Source: Puffinus mauretanicus
Taxonomy: Eukaryota > Chordata > Aves > Procellariiformes > Procellariidae
Assembly: GCA_023333565.1 (NCBI GenBank)
Contig: JAJKFH010001094.1
Span: 620,001 to 684,000, forward strand
Direction of reading: 5' to 3'
Length of the DNA: 64,000 bases
Shown here: positions 24,208 through 35,975 of the stretch, one piece after another
Position numbering within the stretch: position 1 is the first letter of the stretch
Layout of the letters: the number at the start of each line of letters is the position of its first letter
Program-made: the position numbers and the translations under genes
Notes under the pieces: generated by a model
What the model saw: only the letters and a program-made list of their open reading frames with translations
What the model was told of the DNA's origin: nothing
Databases searched by the model: none

Positions 24208-26914
24208 AGAGACTTGAGCTTTAGTTGCTCTTCATAACCCTTTAGATCATGCTTAAAACCATCGTACTTTCACTTGTGGGCAAAGAAAGGGTCCTGGGAG
24301 ACATCTAAAACCTCTTCCTAGGGCTGGAAATAGTCTTCATGATTGAAAGAAGAATCATTCCTACTATCAGCGACCACTAGAAAAATTCTGTCATTGTAGA
24401 CTGGCAGAGTGGGATACATCTCTAGCAAACCAACAGCTCTGGTTTGATTTGTATGCTGACCACCTGGCTGTTAGTGCCCAGGGTGGCCTATAGTATCCAC
24501 TCCACAGCTGCCCTCCTCAGGAAGGGTCCCCAGCACCTGCTCAAAGGGTCGCCCTTGGGACCAACCAAGTTTTTTATTGACTTTCAGTTTCTCAAAAGTC
24601 TTTCTCCTTGGAACAATGGTTTTCTTCTTCACATGGATCCACAAGGAGATGGAAGCATTACTGGTGGAGCTTCTTGTTCAGAGACTTGGCAGTCCTCTCC
24701 GTGCAGGTAAACAGCTGCCACTGCACATTCGGAGTGCCTTGAGGAGACAGACGGCAGCCAGATCCTACGAGCCTGAAACACTGATGTAACCATGCACTAT
24801 TGAGAGTGCCTTCCTCCTGGAGGGTTGGGTAGAGGTTCAGATGGTAAATGAGATATCCGCATAGCCAACAACTTAAATAAACTACGAGGGAGCCTGAGGG
24901 GACTGGTCTGCTGAGGCTTGGGACACTGGTGGGACTTTGATACCAGCAAACCCTGAGGAGCAGATCCTACCCACACCCAGCTGGCTTGGAAGCACGTGGA
25001 AGCGAACAGCGAGGCCAATTCAGGCCAACAGGCTGGCAGAGCATCAGGGCATCAGACAGGCTGTAATGGTCATCATAAAATATATTCACTCCACAGCTTT
25101 TGATAAAAGATAGTTTATACAATTCTCTACACAAAAAAAAAAAAATTACATCAAATCTCTTTGAGCTAGCCTAACAGTACAGCTAAATAAATGTTTATCT
25201 GGAGAAAACTGATCTGCTGTCCATTTCACAATCATTTTAAAAAAGTATTGAGTTGCATTTAGCCTTGTGACTGATGGAGTCTCACAGAATTAGTTATGCT
25301 GTTGGCATTGACTGTGCAAAGGAAAAGAAGAGATGGGCTGTGTTTTACGCAATTTGTTTTTCTCACTGTTGGAAATCTATCATACTTTTCCTGCCCAAAT
25401 TATCAAGATGGTTGATAAGCTGGAAATAAATCAGATCATTGAGGTGAATGTTACATAGCAAGCTATTGTGTAACTGAACTGTATTTCCTATCTATCTTAG
25501 CCTTCAAACTCTAACAAATTAATTTAAAAAAAAAAAAAGGGCAAGTATTCTGGAAGATTTAACTAGCCTTAAAACTTGATTTTCAGTTTTTAAATTAATC
25601 CTAATTAATGAATTTTTAATTATATGCAAAGCAAACCCACAAAATCTCCAGAGGCTTAACTGTGACTTTGCCATGAAAACCAAGCAAAAGGGCACAGCTT
25701 TGTTTTGTTGTTTTTGTCCCCCCAGAACAGATCAGAAGCTTCCAGAGCGAGGCTGCCTCCTGCTTTCCTTCTGCTCCATGCCTGGCACAGCCTACCCTGC
25801 CATGTGCCGCGGCTGCATTAGCTGCCATGGCAGACGTCCTGTCATGCCTACTTGCTTGAGATGGGAATGCAGCAAGCTCCAGCCTTCGGGATTTGCACTG
25901 CTCCACGGTTTGTGGCGGTTAGGAAGCTAGTAAGCACATACACCGCTACTCTTTCTTGAATGTTTACATCAAGTACCCTTCCTGAACGAAGACCCATTTC
26001 ATCTCTTGATTGAAAAATCTCTTCACCCTTCTGCTTTTCTCAGTGTTTCAGTGAGTTGCTGTTCACTGACTCTGATGGACCCTGGACCAAGTCCTAAGAG
26101 AAGAAAAATCTTTCAGCTCATCGTCAAGTCTCTGAGCAAGCCAGTCATCCAGGAAAAAAACACTTAAGGTCACTTGCAGAATAATAATCATGCCCAGGGT
26201 CTGATACTTTTTTCCCGTGTTTCAACAGGGAGATGAACCAATTAATGTGAGTAGAGTTACATGAAAGCCAGACTGGGTTTTGCTGTCACTGGCACAGTGC
26301 CCCTGGCTGAGAGCTTTGTGGAGGGGATTACACTGAGTTACTTGTGACCAACAGACACTGAGCATTGGTGCGCTCACCAGTGATTTTCAAATGCTAACTT
26401 ACAACAGGTAAGTATCCTAGCTGCTATTTTTCTTACTTATAGCCTGTTAAAAAAGCTGTAACAATAAAATCATTACCACAGAATCCAAAACACTGAGAAT
26501 CTTTTCTTTGCCTTATTAAAATATCTGGCTAGTATGAATGCTCATGATTTCTCTGGTGAACTCAAAGGTACTAAGGCATCACCACACTTTTAAAAATCCA
26601 GTGCTATTTAGCAAGTAAAACATTTTACAGGCTCAGACTTTACTGAGAAGCAGGCTTACAGGGGAGGGAGATAAAATGTTTTAGCTCTAGCTCAACTGTA
26701 CTTTTAAACTTCTCAGCCATATCTGTTTTGCTACTTGAGGAATTTTAAGGAAGTGAAATCAAATGTCTATCTGATTTTAGGTGATGTGCAATATTTATTC
26801 TGAAGGCTCATGCAGCTTCTTTCACTCTTGAATTATTTACAACATGCACACACTGTCATGTCTCAATAGATCACGCTATAACTCCATCAAGTAAAATGAA
26901 AGTAATTTGCACAT

Positions 26915-26946
26915 TGTAAATATATATGTGTGTGTTTGTGTATGTA
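26915..26946 (+). repeat. (TA)(TG) microsatellite
   Basis: AATATATATGTGTGTGTTTG followed by TGTATG, a short compound dinucleotide repeat. Confidence 0.7.
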
Positions 26947-29764
26947 GAGGCTTAGTAAGAATCAGTATTAATGATCATCCATCCATGCAAAGGACTGAAG
27001 AATGTAATTTATTAAAGATAGGGAGAGGCTTTGCAGGTGGAAACAAATACAAAATCCAGCTAGTCCAGCATGTATCTTGAGCACCAATTAGTACTGGAGG
27101 TTGCAAAAGAAGGTTGAAGAAATTGAGCCTCAACAAGAAAGCTTGTTTCTAATGCCAAGTAGCTGGAGATTAGTTTAAATCCTGAAACTTGGAGGAGTTT
27201 GATCCTTCAGTAGTTTTTTTGGTTTTGTGGGTCGTTTTGTTTTTTCAGTTTACAGTCTGAGTAAACTGAAGGTTTTGAGTCAGGGTACCTGTTATACTCA
27301 TAAACATCCAACCTCTCCATGAATCTTGCTAATTTCTTAGTCTGTACAAACAGTTAACAGGGTGTTTCTCCTAACCTGGCTTCATACATTTTTTCCTTTG
27401 TGCTGAGGACTTATAAAGGGCTGTGCATATTTGCTTATGAAATGATAATTGATGTGATTTACATTAAAAATCTATGTAGGCAAAAGTATTTTCTTTTTGA
27501 GAACGTGGCTAGGGTTTTCTCCAGATGTATAATTATGCTTTGGAGTTTTAAGATTGATATGATGATGCATTGTAGGGCTAAAGAGCTGCTGAAGACCTAT
27601 GTTTATTTCATATCCTTTATTTTTAAAATCTGTATGCAAGAAGATATGTACCCTTTCACAGGGGAGTATGCAAAAGAACAGTGCAGGGCAGACGGAAATC
27701 CAAAACTGGGAAATAGAGAAGTGGTAATTCTGCTATATGCTCTTCCTGAAGACTGTGGAAACCCACCTGAGTGAACTTTGCAGCCTTGTGATTCAGTGAG
27801 AGCTTGGAAGCAGAGTCTGGCAGTAACCCCCTGCCTAGCACACTCCCTCCTGCCCCACAGAGACCCAGCACATGTCCCATGCTGTCAAAGCAGAATTCAT
27901 GTTTTGTCTGAATTTGTACATGCCTTACAGTGGAGCTTTCTATGCATGTAATGAGGCAGAATAGAGGACAGTCCAAGTGGAGGATGAAGAAGATGGGGAA
28001 GTAGAGGGAGCCAAAAGCAAAGTTAGAGAAAACACTGGATGTTAGGAAACCCAAGGTTTGTCCATTGCTTGTTTCTAGGAAGCTCCAACCATCTTCTCCA
28101 GGGTGGCATCTCCACAGAGAAATTTGGAGAGGCTGATTGGACATCTTCCTCCCCATTACTTGTCTTCTTAGAAGGGAGTTGAAGTATTAGTTTAACAGAC
28201 TGCCGAAGACGGCAGAATATGCTCTTCTGTTGAGCATATCATCCCCGAGCCTCACACAGTACTCTAGTAGCAGGAGTTGATGTACCAGAGAGTGGGTTAG
28301 TATTTTTGATCCAGTGGGTAGTGAAATGTATTTTCCATTAAAGCATTGATACTAGCAACCAAGTAATTCTTGTATTTTGCATTGTCATGATTAGTTACAC
28401 CATTTTCACCATAGCTGAAAAAGAGAAATAGGCACTGAGAAATCATCACTTGAGCACATGCCTTTGTGGTTTGGAGAGGATGGGTGGGGGCTGGAGTGCA
28501 GAGGAATGTATTTCAGGTCTTTGTGACTCTGCCCTGTGAGCAAGAGGAAAAAACACGGGTTGTTCAAGCATGTTTTTGTCAATGCCAGTAAGGGAGAGAA
28601 AGTTGAAAATTAAAAAAAAAAAAACAACAAAAAAACCACCCTCTTTCTATTCTTGGAAGTCTCCTTTCTCATCTTACTACCCTTGCAATTACACATTTTA
28701 ATTCTGTAATTTTCCATTTCAGTACACAAACTGCATTCAAATGCATTTGTCTCTAGAATCCTGATCTTACCAAACCTTGCCACTGTCTGCTCTGCTGATG
28801 TCGCTGGACTTTGAGAATTTAGCCTAATATGTTTTGACCAGTAACGAGTCAAATACACATATTCACAAACATTTTGGAAGTTCATTTTGGACCCGAATCT
28901 ACTGCTAACTTCAGATTCTTCAAATATTGTAGCTTATTTATCTACTGGAAAAGCTATGAGAATATTTTACAAAATGCTGTATTTTTCTTTAAAAAGAGTA
29001 TCTATTCCTGTTGTACATTGTCTTTTTTTCTTCCATACTCTCTGTCTGGAGCCATTCATCCACATTTGAGGTTTTCTAGATTTACTTACAAAGCTATGTG
29101 AAATTCTGTCCTGCTGATCACATCAGAACCCCAAGCCACAGGCGACCAGTTGTTTCTGCAACTGAGACTCGCCTGTCTGGCTAGCCTTCCACCTCTGAAG
29201 TCTTTCTTGGTGTCACTCTTCATGCCCTCTGGCAAGCTGTTTCTTCATTTTTCTCATCCTCTCCACATGATTTTACTCTTTCTTTCTGCTGCTCACACAG
29301 AGAGCATCTATATTCACAATCAGTCCCCAGGCAAACACTCATTTTTGACCAGGCATGCATGTCTGTGTTCATGCAATGTCTCCCATAGTTCCTGCTACAG
29401 TATTCCACTAAGAAACTTAATCACTTCCTACATTTTTCCCAAGTTAAGAGTATCTGGAATGCCCTTTACTATAACAATACTGTGGGGGGCTGATTTTGAT
29501 CTCACAGAGATATTAATGAGGATTAATTACATAAAGGCTGATGGAAGTCATCAACCCCAGATGAACCCAGTGAGTGCCCTTCATTTTCAAGAAGCACCAC
29601 ATAAATCACTCTCACTCTTTCCCACAGGTTCACTCATCAGAGATTAGAGATATTAGCAGGTATCTTTAAACTAGTCACAGGAAAAGGCATTATTCAGTAA
29701 TGCACATATGAGGGAGACCTCTGTGTTTATGAAAGCAAAGGTATGAAGAAACCATTTACCTTTT

Positions 29765-30860
29765 CATAGAATCATAGAATCTTAGAATCATTAAGGTTGG
29801 AAAAGACCTCTAAGATCATCGAGTCCAACCATCAACCCAACACCACCATGCCCACTACACCATGTCCCCAAGCACCTCATCTACACGTCTTTTAAATACT
29901 TCCAGGGATGGTGACTCAACCACTTCCCTGGGCAGCCTGTTCCAAGGCCTGACCACTCTGTCAGTAAAGAAATTTCTCCTAATGTCCAATCTAAACCTCC
30001 CTTGGCGCAACTTGAGGCCACTTCCTCTCATCCTATCGCTGGTTACTTGGGAGAAGAGACCAACATCCACCTCGCTACAACCTCCTTTCAGGTATGAAAG
30101 GATGAGGTCTCCCTCTCAGCCTCCCTCTTCTCTCCAGGACTAAACAGTCCCAGTTCCCTCAGCTGCCTCATCAGACTTGTGCCCAGGCCCCTGCACCAGC
30201 TTCTGCCCTTCTCTGACATGCTCCAGCACCTCTCAGTGTCCTTCTTGTAGTGAGGGGCCCAAAACTGAACACAGTATTTGAGGTGCGGCCTCACCAGTGC
30301 CGAGTACAGGGGCACGATCACCTCCCTGCTCCTGCTGGCCACACTATTTCTGATACAGGCCAAGATGCCATTGGCCTTCTTGGCCACCTGGGCACACTGC
30401 CGGCTCATGTTCAGCCGGCTGTCAATCAGCACCCCCAGGTCCTTTTCCTCTGGGCAGCTTTCCAGCCACTCTTCCCCAAGCCTGTAGCGTTGCCTGGGGT
30501 TGTTGTGGCCGAAGTGCAGGACCCGGCACTTGGCCTTGTTGAACCTCATACAGTTGGCCTCGGCCCATCGATCCAGCCTGTCCAGGTGCCTCTGCAGAGC
30601 CTTCCTACCCTCCAGCAGATCAACACTCCCGCCCAGCTTGGTGTCACCTGCAAACTTACTGAGGGAGCACTCGATCCCCTCGTCCAGATCGTTGATAAAG
30701 ATATTGAACAACACCGGCCCCAAAACTGAGCCCTGGGGAACACCGCTCGTGACCGGCCGCCAACTGGATTTAACTCCGTTGACCACAACTCTCTGGGCCC
30801 GGCCGTCCAGCCAGTTTTTTACCCAGCGAAGAGTGCACCTGTCTAGGCCATTTTCTAACA
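29765..30860 (-). mobile_element. CR1 LINE, 5'-truncated (copy 1)
   Basis: On the minus strand the element ends with GGTTGG-flanked 3' UTR sequence and tandem ATTCTATG-type units (plus strand CATAGAATCATAGAATC at 29765). This is the hallmark 3' end of avian CR1. It holds the last part of ORF2 from within the reverse transcriptase to the stop. The 5' end breaks off inside the RT domain near 30860, as usual for target-primed insertion. It is closely similar to the copy at 55346-57455, implying the same fairly young subfamily; the exact subfamily is not assigned. Confidence 0.93.
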
Positions 30861-30861
30861 T
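29855..30861 (-). pseudogene. CR1 ORF2 reverse transcriptase remnant (copy 1)
   Basis: Two minus-strand frames cover the 3' part of CR1 ORF2. 30861-30088 carries RT motifs ([20 protein letters not shown], then the catalytic box, then LEYC-like and FWAPHYKKD sequence). 30070-29855 carries the C-terminal [20 protein letters not shown] region and a normal stop. The frames are offset, so a frameshift lies between them around 30070-30200, where the sequence departs from the CR1 consensus. The catalytic FADD box reads FAGD because GAT is replaced by GGT at 30646-30648. The endonuclease and the N-terminal RT are absent. The copy is therefore doubly inactive. Confidence 0.9.
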
Positions 30862-33800
30862 CTTATTTCCCTTTGCTAGGCTAGGTTGGCTGTGCTAAAA
30901 AAAAAGAGAAACAAAGAATAGCCTTAAGGCAGATGCATTAGTCTCTGCATCAGTATTAGTTTCTCTGCTTCTCCAAAGTGATTTCACAGTAGGAATTCCG
31001 GTAGGAATTAAAATACTTTCCTACAAAAGACACATAGAGAACAAGACCTGCGTGCTGCAGAATACAGATGGTCAGAGTCACTAACAAGGCTGATATTTTT
31101 CCTTTGTCCATACCGTCACATACACACAACCATATAGCCATAAAAAGCTCTCATTAGCCAGCAAAACACTGAAACTTTGAATGGCTCCCAGCCCTATATT
31201 ACAAAATTTTTGAAGAACATAAAAACTGAGGATTCTTTTGTCAGTTCAGCAACTGTTCCAGCTCTCAGCATTCGAACACTATTTGTATTGCTCAATGCAC
31301 CAATTGTTGTGATCAGGACCCTGACAAGGTTATGGCTAAAATGGGCACAGAACCTGAATCAGCACCTAGAGAAATCAATGGGATTTTTTTTTTTACTTAA
31401 TAAGAATATCTTTTCCTTACACCATGGCAAGCCATTGAAAAGAGATGACAATGCAGAAAAGAATAAGAGTAATGAATGAATTCTGCCCAATCATCATTAT
31501 CTAACTATTCCTTACAGTCATTCCAGGAAGAATAACTGCTTTGGATCAATTTGGAAACTGCTCTCTGTGGGCAAGCTGAGAGAGATGAAAGGAAAGACCC
31601 AGCAAACCTCAGTTGATGTTAACAACTGAGGTGGATCCAGGCTTCTGAAATCACCATCTGATTAGATAAACTTGTACACAGGGTAACATAAAAAATCAAA
31701 GATAATATGCCTCACCAAGTATTCCCAGTGCTCCGTTTGAGAATTTTTGAGGCTTGTATAACAAGACTATTTCAGAGAAGTGGGAATTAAGGAAAACTTT
31801 TCTGTAGAGCCCTGGCAACGCATTTCTGGGTAATAACCCAGTATTAAAATTTGGTTTTTTATTTGGAGAAACCCCAGCAAAACCAATAGAGTGTGTGTGG
31901 AGAGAAACTGCAGTGTTTCATTCCCTTCGTATATCTGAGGAATTCCCTAAACAAAGAGTTTTTCCATATCTGCAGAAAAAGGTACTGCTTGTTTATACAA
32001 TAGATTTCCCTATGCACCTCTGCAATGCTTGTTTCATATTATATCTAAGAAAGCAAAAGTTTAATAAAGGTAACACTTCAGAAATAAAGAAATAGAAATC
32101 ACACTGAGATAAGCTTAGCTACAAATAAAGGGACCAAAACAACTGCTACAGAGCTTACACAGTTGGGATAGAAAGTCGTATAATCCTGGCAAAGTTAAAT
32201 GTAAAAAGGTTCTTAAACCAAACAGTGATATCACTGCAGCCGCTATTGAGAATGACTTACAAAATGGACTGAATTTTTTAATGCAAAAAAAAAGTAACAA
32301 AGAACAAACTAGGACACTTACAACATGAGTCTCTGTGTTAGAAGGATCCTCAAAGGAAATGTAACAATTCCCCTGAAAACTGGACCTCGTTTATAGGATA
32401 TGCCACTAATTAACTCAGCAACTACAATGCATGAGGGGAACATGACTTTCCAAGTTGCATATATACAAGCAGTAAGGGAGAAGGAAGTCTCTTTTGTGTG
32501 CACATCAGTTTCTGTTACATTTCTCCATTCCAGCAGGAATTATTAAAAGAAAAGAAAGAAAAAGATATATTTTAAAAACCCTAGAAAATCATCAGCATGC
32601 ACCAATGTGCTCAGCAGTGCAGAAAATACTTGACAATTCTCTAATTACCAGGGCACACCTAGCAAGTTAACCTTTTGTACTCACATGCTGACTACCAGGC
32701 AGTAGCTGATATGTGTTTATCTACGTAGGTCCATGGAAATATGGGTTGTATGACTACAAAGTGAGAACAGTACACCATCTGTCTATCTAATACTATCCAT
32801 GCGGCAAGCACATCACTATTTTAAGCTTCAAACTCCTCAGTACCAAGGAGGCAGAAGACAAGTGTTGCCATTACACTGTAGTTATATTTGTGACATGTGT
32901 ACATTTTGCCTGGGAGTGAAAATCCAAGACTAGTAGCCAAAAATATTCGAAGAGTTATCACAGTACCGGTGCTTTGGACTTTTCACTACACCAGATGATA
33001 CTTCGTTATCCCAGAAAGAGCAAAATTGTTACCCAAAACTGGCATATTTGCAAAATGCAAAATGCAGAGGAAGAATTCTTCTCTGCCTCTATGAAGATTG
33101 AGTTAAAGAAGGGACATCAGTAAGAAGAAGAGCTCAGTGGCTAAATGTCACATGCATAAGAAGCCAGGTAAATACCCAGATCGGCTGGCACCAAACCATA
33201 TGCTGTGTTGTTAAGAGTATCCAGTGTCCAAAGCTAGCAAAGGAACATCTCCATGCACTGTAGTCAAGAATGGCAGTTACTAGAATGTAAATAGCAAAAT
33301 TAACATGAAGATCATGTCTATGAAAGGAGTTATATATGAAAGGAGTTAATAAATTCATGTAGCGACCATTCCCTGAATGTGTATCATGAGGTATATTCTG
33401 TATCCATATATATGTATATCTGCTATGAAAAAAGTGATGAGTTAACTAAGCCCTGACTTCCCTTAGCAACAGAGAATATTTTCCTCTCAGTTTAGAACAG
33501 TAGCTCTTTCATGCTTTATTACCATATAGTTTTCCAAAGAAGTTACTTGTGGCAACAGTGCGTGTCTCCAGGAACCGCAGGAAATCCCTGGCACTTGGTC
33601 CTGCCTCTGCAGTTCTGGTTTGAGTGCTCTCTCCACTAGCTGTTGTTTGGCCTGTGTCTTTTCTAAGAGCTGATGCTCAAATCTCAAGACAATGAATATT
33701 TCACCATCTTCCATTGTCATGTTTTTGCCTCGTGTTTGTAGTGACTATACATATTCATGTCCCCATGAAATGTACGTCTATCCTTTTTCCCAAAACCAGT

Positions 33801-34202
33801 TAGATCCCTACATGACCCCACAGTTCTCAGAGTGCTTTAGAAGTGTGTCTCTTTCGACTTTGCAAGCTGGAGTAGTGCTGGTAGTGTAGTCCCAGCTACA
33901 GTATCAGCCATTGTGCCGGGTCACTTGTACCAAGATCTCTTCAAAATGTTCCTCTCTCTGGGAACAGCTTATTGCCCATTTTCTTTGCTTTTTGCAGCAC
34001 TCTTTAAAAATCTTAGCAACATTTTATCTGCCTGTTCAGCTTTGCCCATTCTTGGGTCAACATAATTTCTTTGGAAATGTGGGGTATTTTTGCCGCTTAA
34101 CCTTTTGCAATTAAAAATGCATTAATATTTTGTCAGAGATCCATACCCTAGCTCATTAGATCTCTGCTATCTTTGCTCATCTTGCTTCAGAAAACAACTT
34201 TT

Positions 34203-34270
34203 CTCATTTTCCAGGTACCAATGTACCAATGTACCTGGAAAACTGATAGCTCATTTTCCAAGTATCAATG
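34203..34270. repeat. Inverted repeat (12-base arms) overlapping a 21-base direct repeat
   Basis: TTTTCCAGGTAC at 34207-34218 pairs perfectly with GTACCTGGAAAA at 34231-34242 across a 12-base loop. In addition a 21-base unit beginning CTCATTTTCCA at 34203-34223 recurs at 34250-34270 with two mismatches. Confidence 0.85.
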
Positions 34271-35907
34271 TTTGAGTGATTTGGAGGTATGCTTGAAAGA
34301 ATGACCTGGGTATGAAGAGTCAGTTGGGTTTGTACAGATACTGTGTTCATCTTGCTGGTTCACTGACATTTCACAAGAAAGTGGTGTCTGTATTGTTTGC
34401 ATACTTTATTTTCTATTGTTCTGTTCTTTTCACACTAGAAGGCTGCTCTAGATAAGACAACAGTTGTCTGTCTGTCCCCCTGTCATTCACTTTCTTGTAA
34501 TGTAGAGCAGCGTTGCAGTTCCAATAGCATTCACCAAAACCATTTGTAGCAACACTGAAGTGCTTTGAATTGCTCCCTGTCCTTAGATTTATGAGTCTAA
34601 GTCCTAACATGGAAATACACTATTGCAGGATACTCTCCATCGTGTCAAGGGTAGTTTTACTCTGTTGGCAATACAGAACCTGATGTCTACAGCTCTCTGC
34701 TGAGTTCACATAAGTTTTCTGAGCATTCCTAATAGATAGCTTTTACTTGACTTTGATGTGAAAGCTACCCATCCTCTCTGTGGTCCAAAATCTATCTCAC
34801 TCTGTTCTCTCCATTACATGACTCATTTTTGCTGGGTGACGATTCCAGTTTCTCCTCTTGATCTTAAAGAAACTGTTTACTCTCTTTTGATGTTGCGCTA
34901 CTTTTGCTTGTGTATCACTGCCTGACCTCTGCAGTTAAGGCCAGTCGGATGTTTGAAAATTATTTACCTTCCATCATATCATATACATACCAAATCTCAA
35001 GTTTGGTGTTGCTGCTTTTTGTCTTAGTATGGTGCTTTTTTATTTTTCATTTTACTTATTTGTAAACTCTGCATTAATTATTGCCCTGCCCAATATGCAG
35101 GGCATTTTCCGCTAGCATTTTCCACTCTCCATCATCTCTTCATGTTTTTCTTTATATTCAGTTTGTTTTCTCTGCCTTTTGCATTTGCACAAATATTGGT
35201 GTATTTTCCTTGTTCTTCATGAGCAAACCAGTTTACCTCAGTCTCTTCACCGCTTATGCTCTGCATTTGCAGATGAATGTGTTCACGTGCACATGTCTAT
35301 GGTTCTTAGTAAAGTTAATGTGAGCTCCCTGAACAGTCTTAGTCAAGCACATTTGTCTTGTCCCTATCATTTCTGACACATTCGCCTTTTTAGCAGTGAC
35401 AATCCAGGAGCTGACTATTTTGTGGTATGCTGGTCTATTGTTTCTCACAAAGAAACCTTTTATTTATGACATCTTTTGAAAGATGAAATGGTTTTTAAAG
35501 CATCACTAGGATTTCACACAGTTTGTCTTGGTTCGATGCTCCTGCTAACACATGTAGCAGTTTCTACCAATTGCAGCTGATGGTGTGGCTGAGCTTACTC
35601 CGATTTGCATTATGTCTAGTGCTACTAAACTGATCCTCCCTTAAGTCCTGCCCTGCAGGGGTAGAAAATTTTCGGTGTTGATATAATCAGATTTCTTTGA
35701 TTTTTTTTTCTTCTCTTCCTTTGTGCTATTCAGTATTAAGAAAGACAGACACCCCAGGCCATGCAACAGGCTAGTCCTTTCTCCAATTACTCTGTACACT
35801 CATCTAGCACTTCCTGAAAGTAGAATTCCCTGAACTCTGAGGTATATCCATTCAACAGCTTCTCCTATAAGGAATAGTGCCTATTGAAAACCACAGGTTG
35901 GTGCCCT

Positions 35908-35975
35908 GCTCAGCTCTATATTTCCTGCATGACCTTTGATGAGTCACTCACCCTGTCTGTACAAAGATGACTAAA
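35908..35975 (+). repeat. Ancient MIR/L3-like core fragment
   Basis: CTATATTTCCTGCATGACCT, then TTGATGAGTCACTCACCCTG and TCTGTACAAAGATG, fit the same conserved core in order. It lies in the otherwise featureless upstream region. Confidence 0.45.

Larger units (their letters stand above)
15561..29764. other. Intergenic, upstream of SLC24A4; no gene seen
   Basis: AT-rich sequence with no recognised exon, RNA gene or young transposon. The longest ORFs (501 bases at 27656-28156 minus; 498 bases at 29150-29647 plus) show no domain and no codon pattern that I can defend. Pyrimidine-rich stretches near 20560-20760 and 29160-29420 could be decayed old LINE sequence. In humans the gene on this side is CPSF2, far away; I see no part of it. 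Confidence 0.6.

Noticed and set aside
27656..28156. 166-codon minus-strand ORF
   Set aside because: No domain, no recognised homology and no splice context. It could be chance; kept out of the gene list.
29150..29647. 165-codon plus-strand ORF
   Set aside because: Its sequence lies in a pyrimidine-rich block that favours Leu/Ser/Phe frames; no recognisable protein family.
33487..33720. 77-codon minus-strand ORF with a charged, Gln-rich stretch (LLEKTQAKQQLVERALKPEL)
   Set aside because: It looks somewhat protein-like, but I recognise no family and see no good splice sites; insufficient for a gene call.
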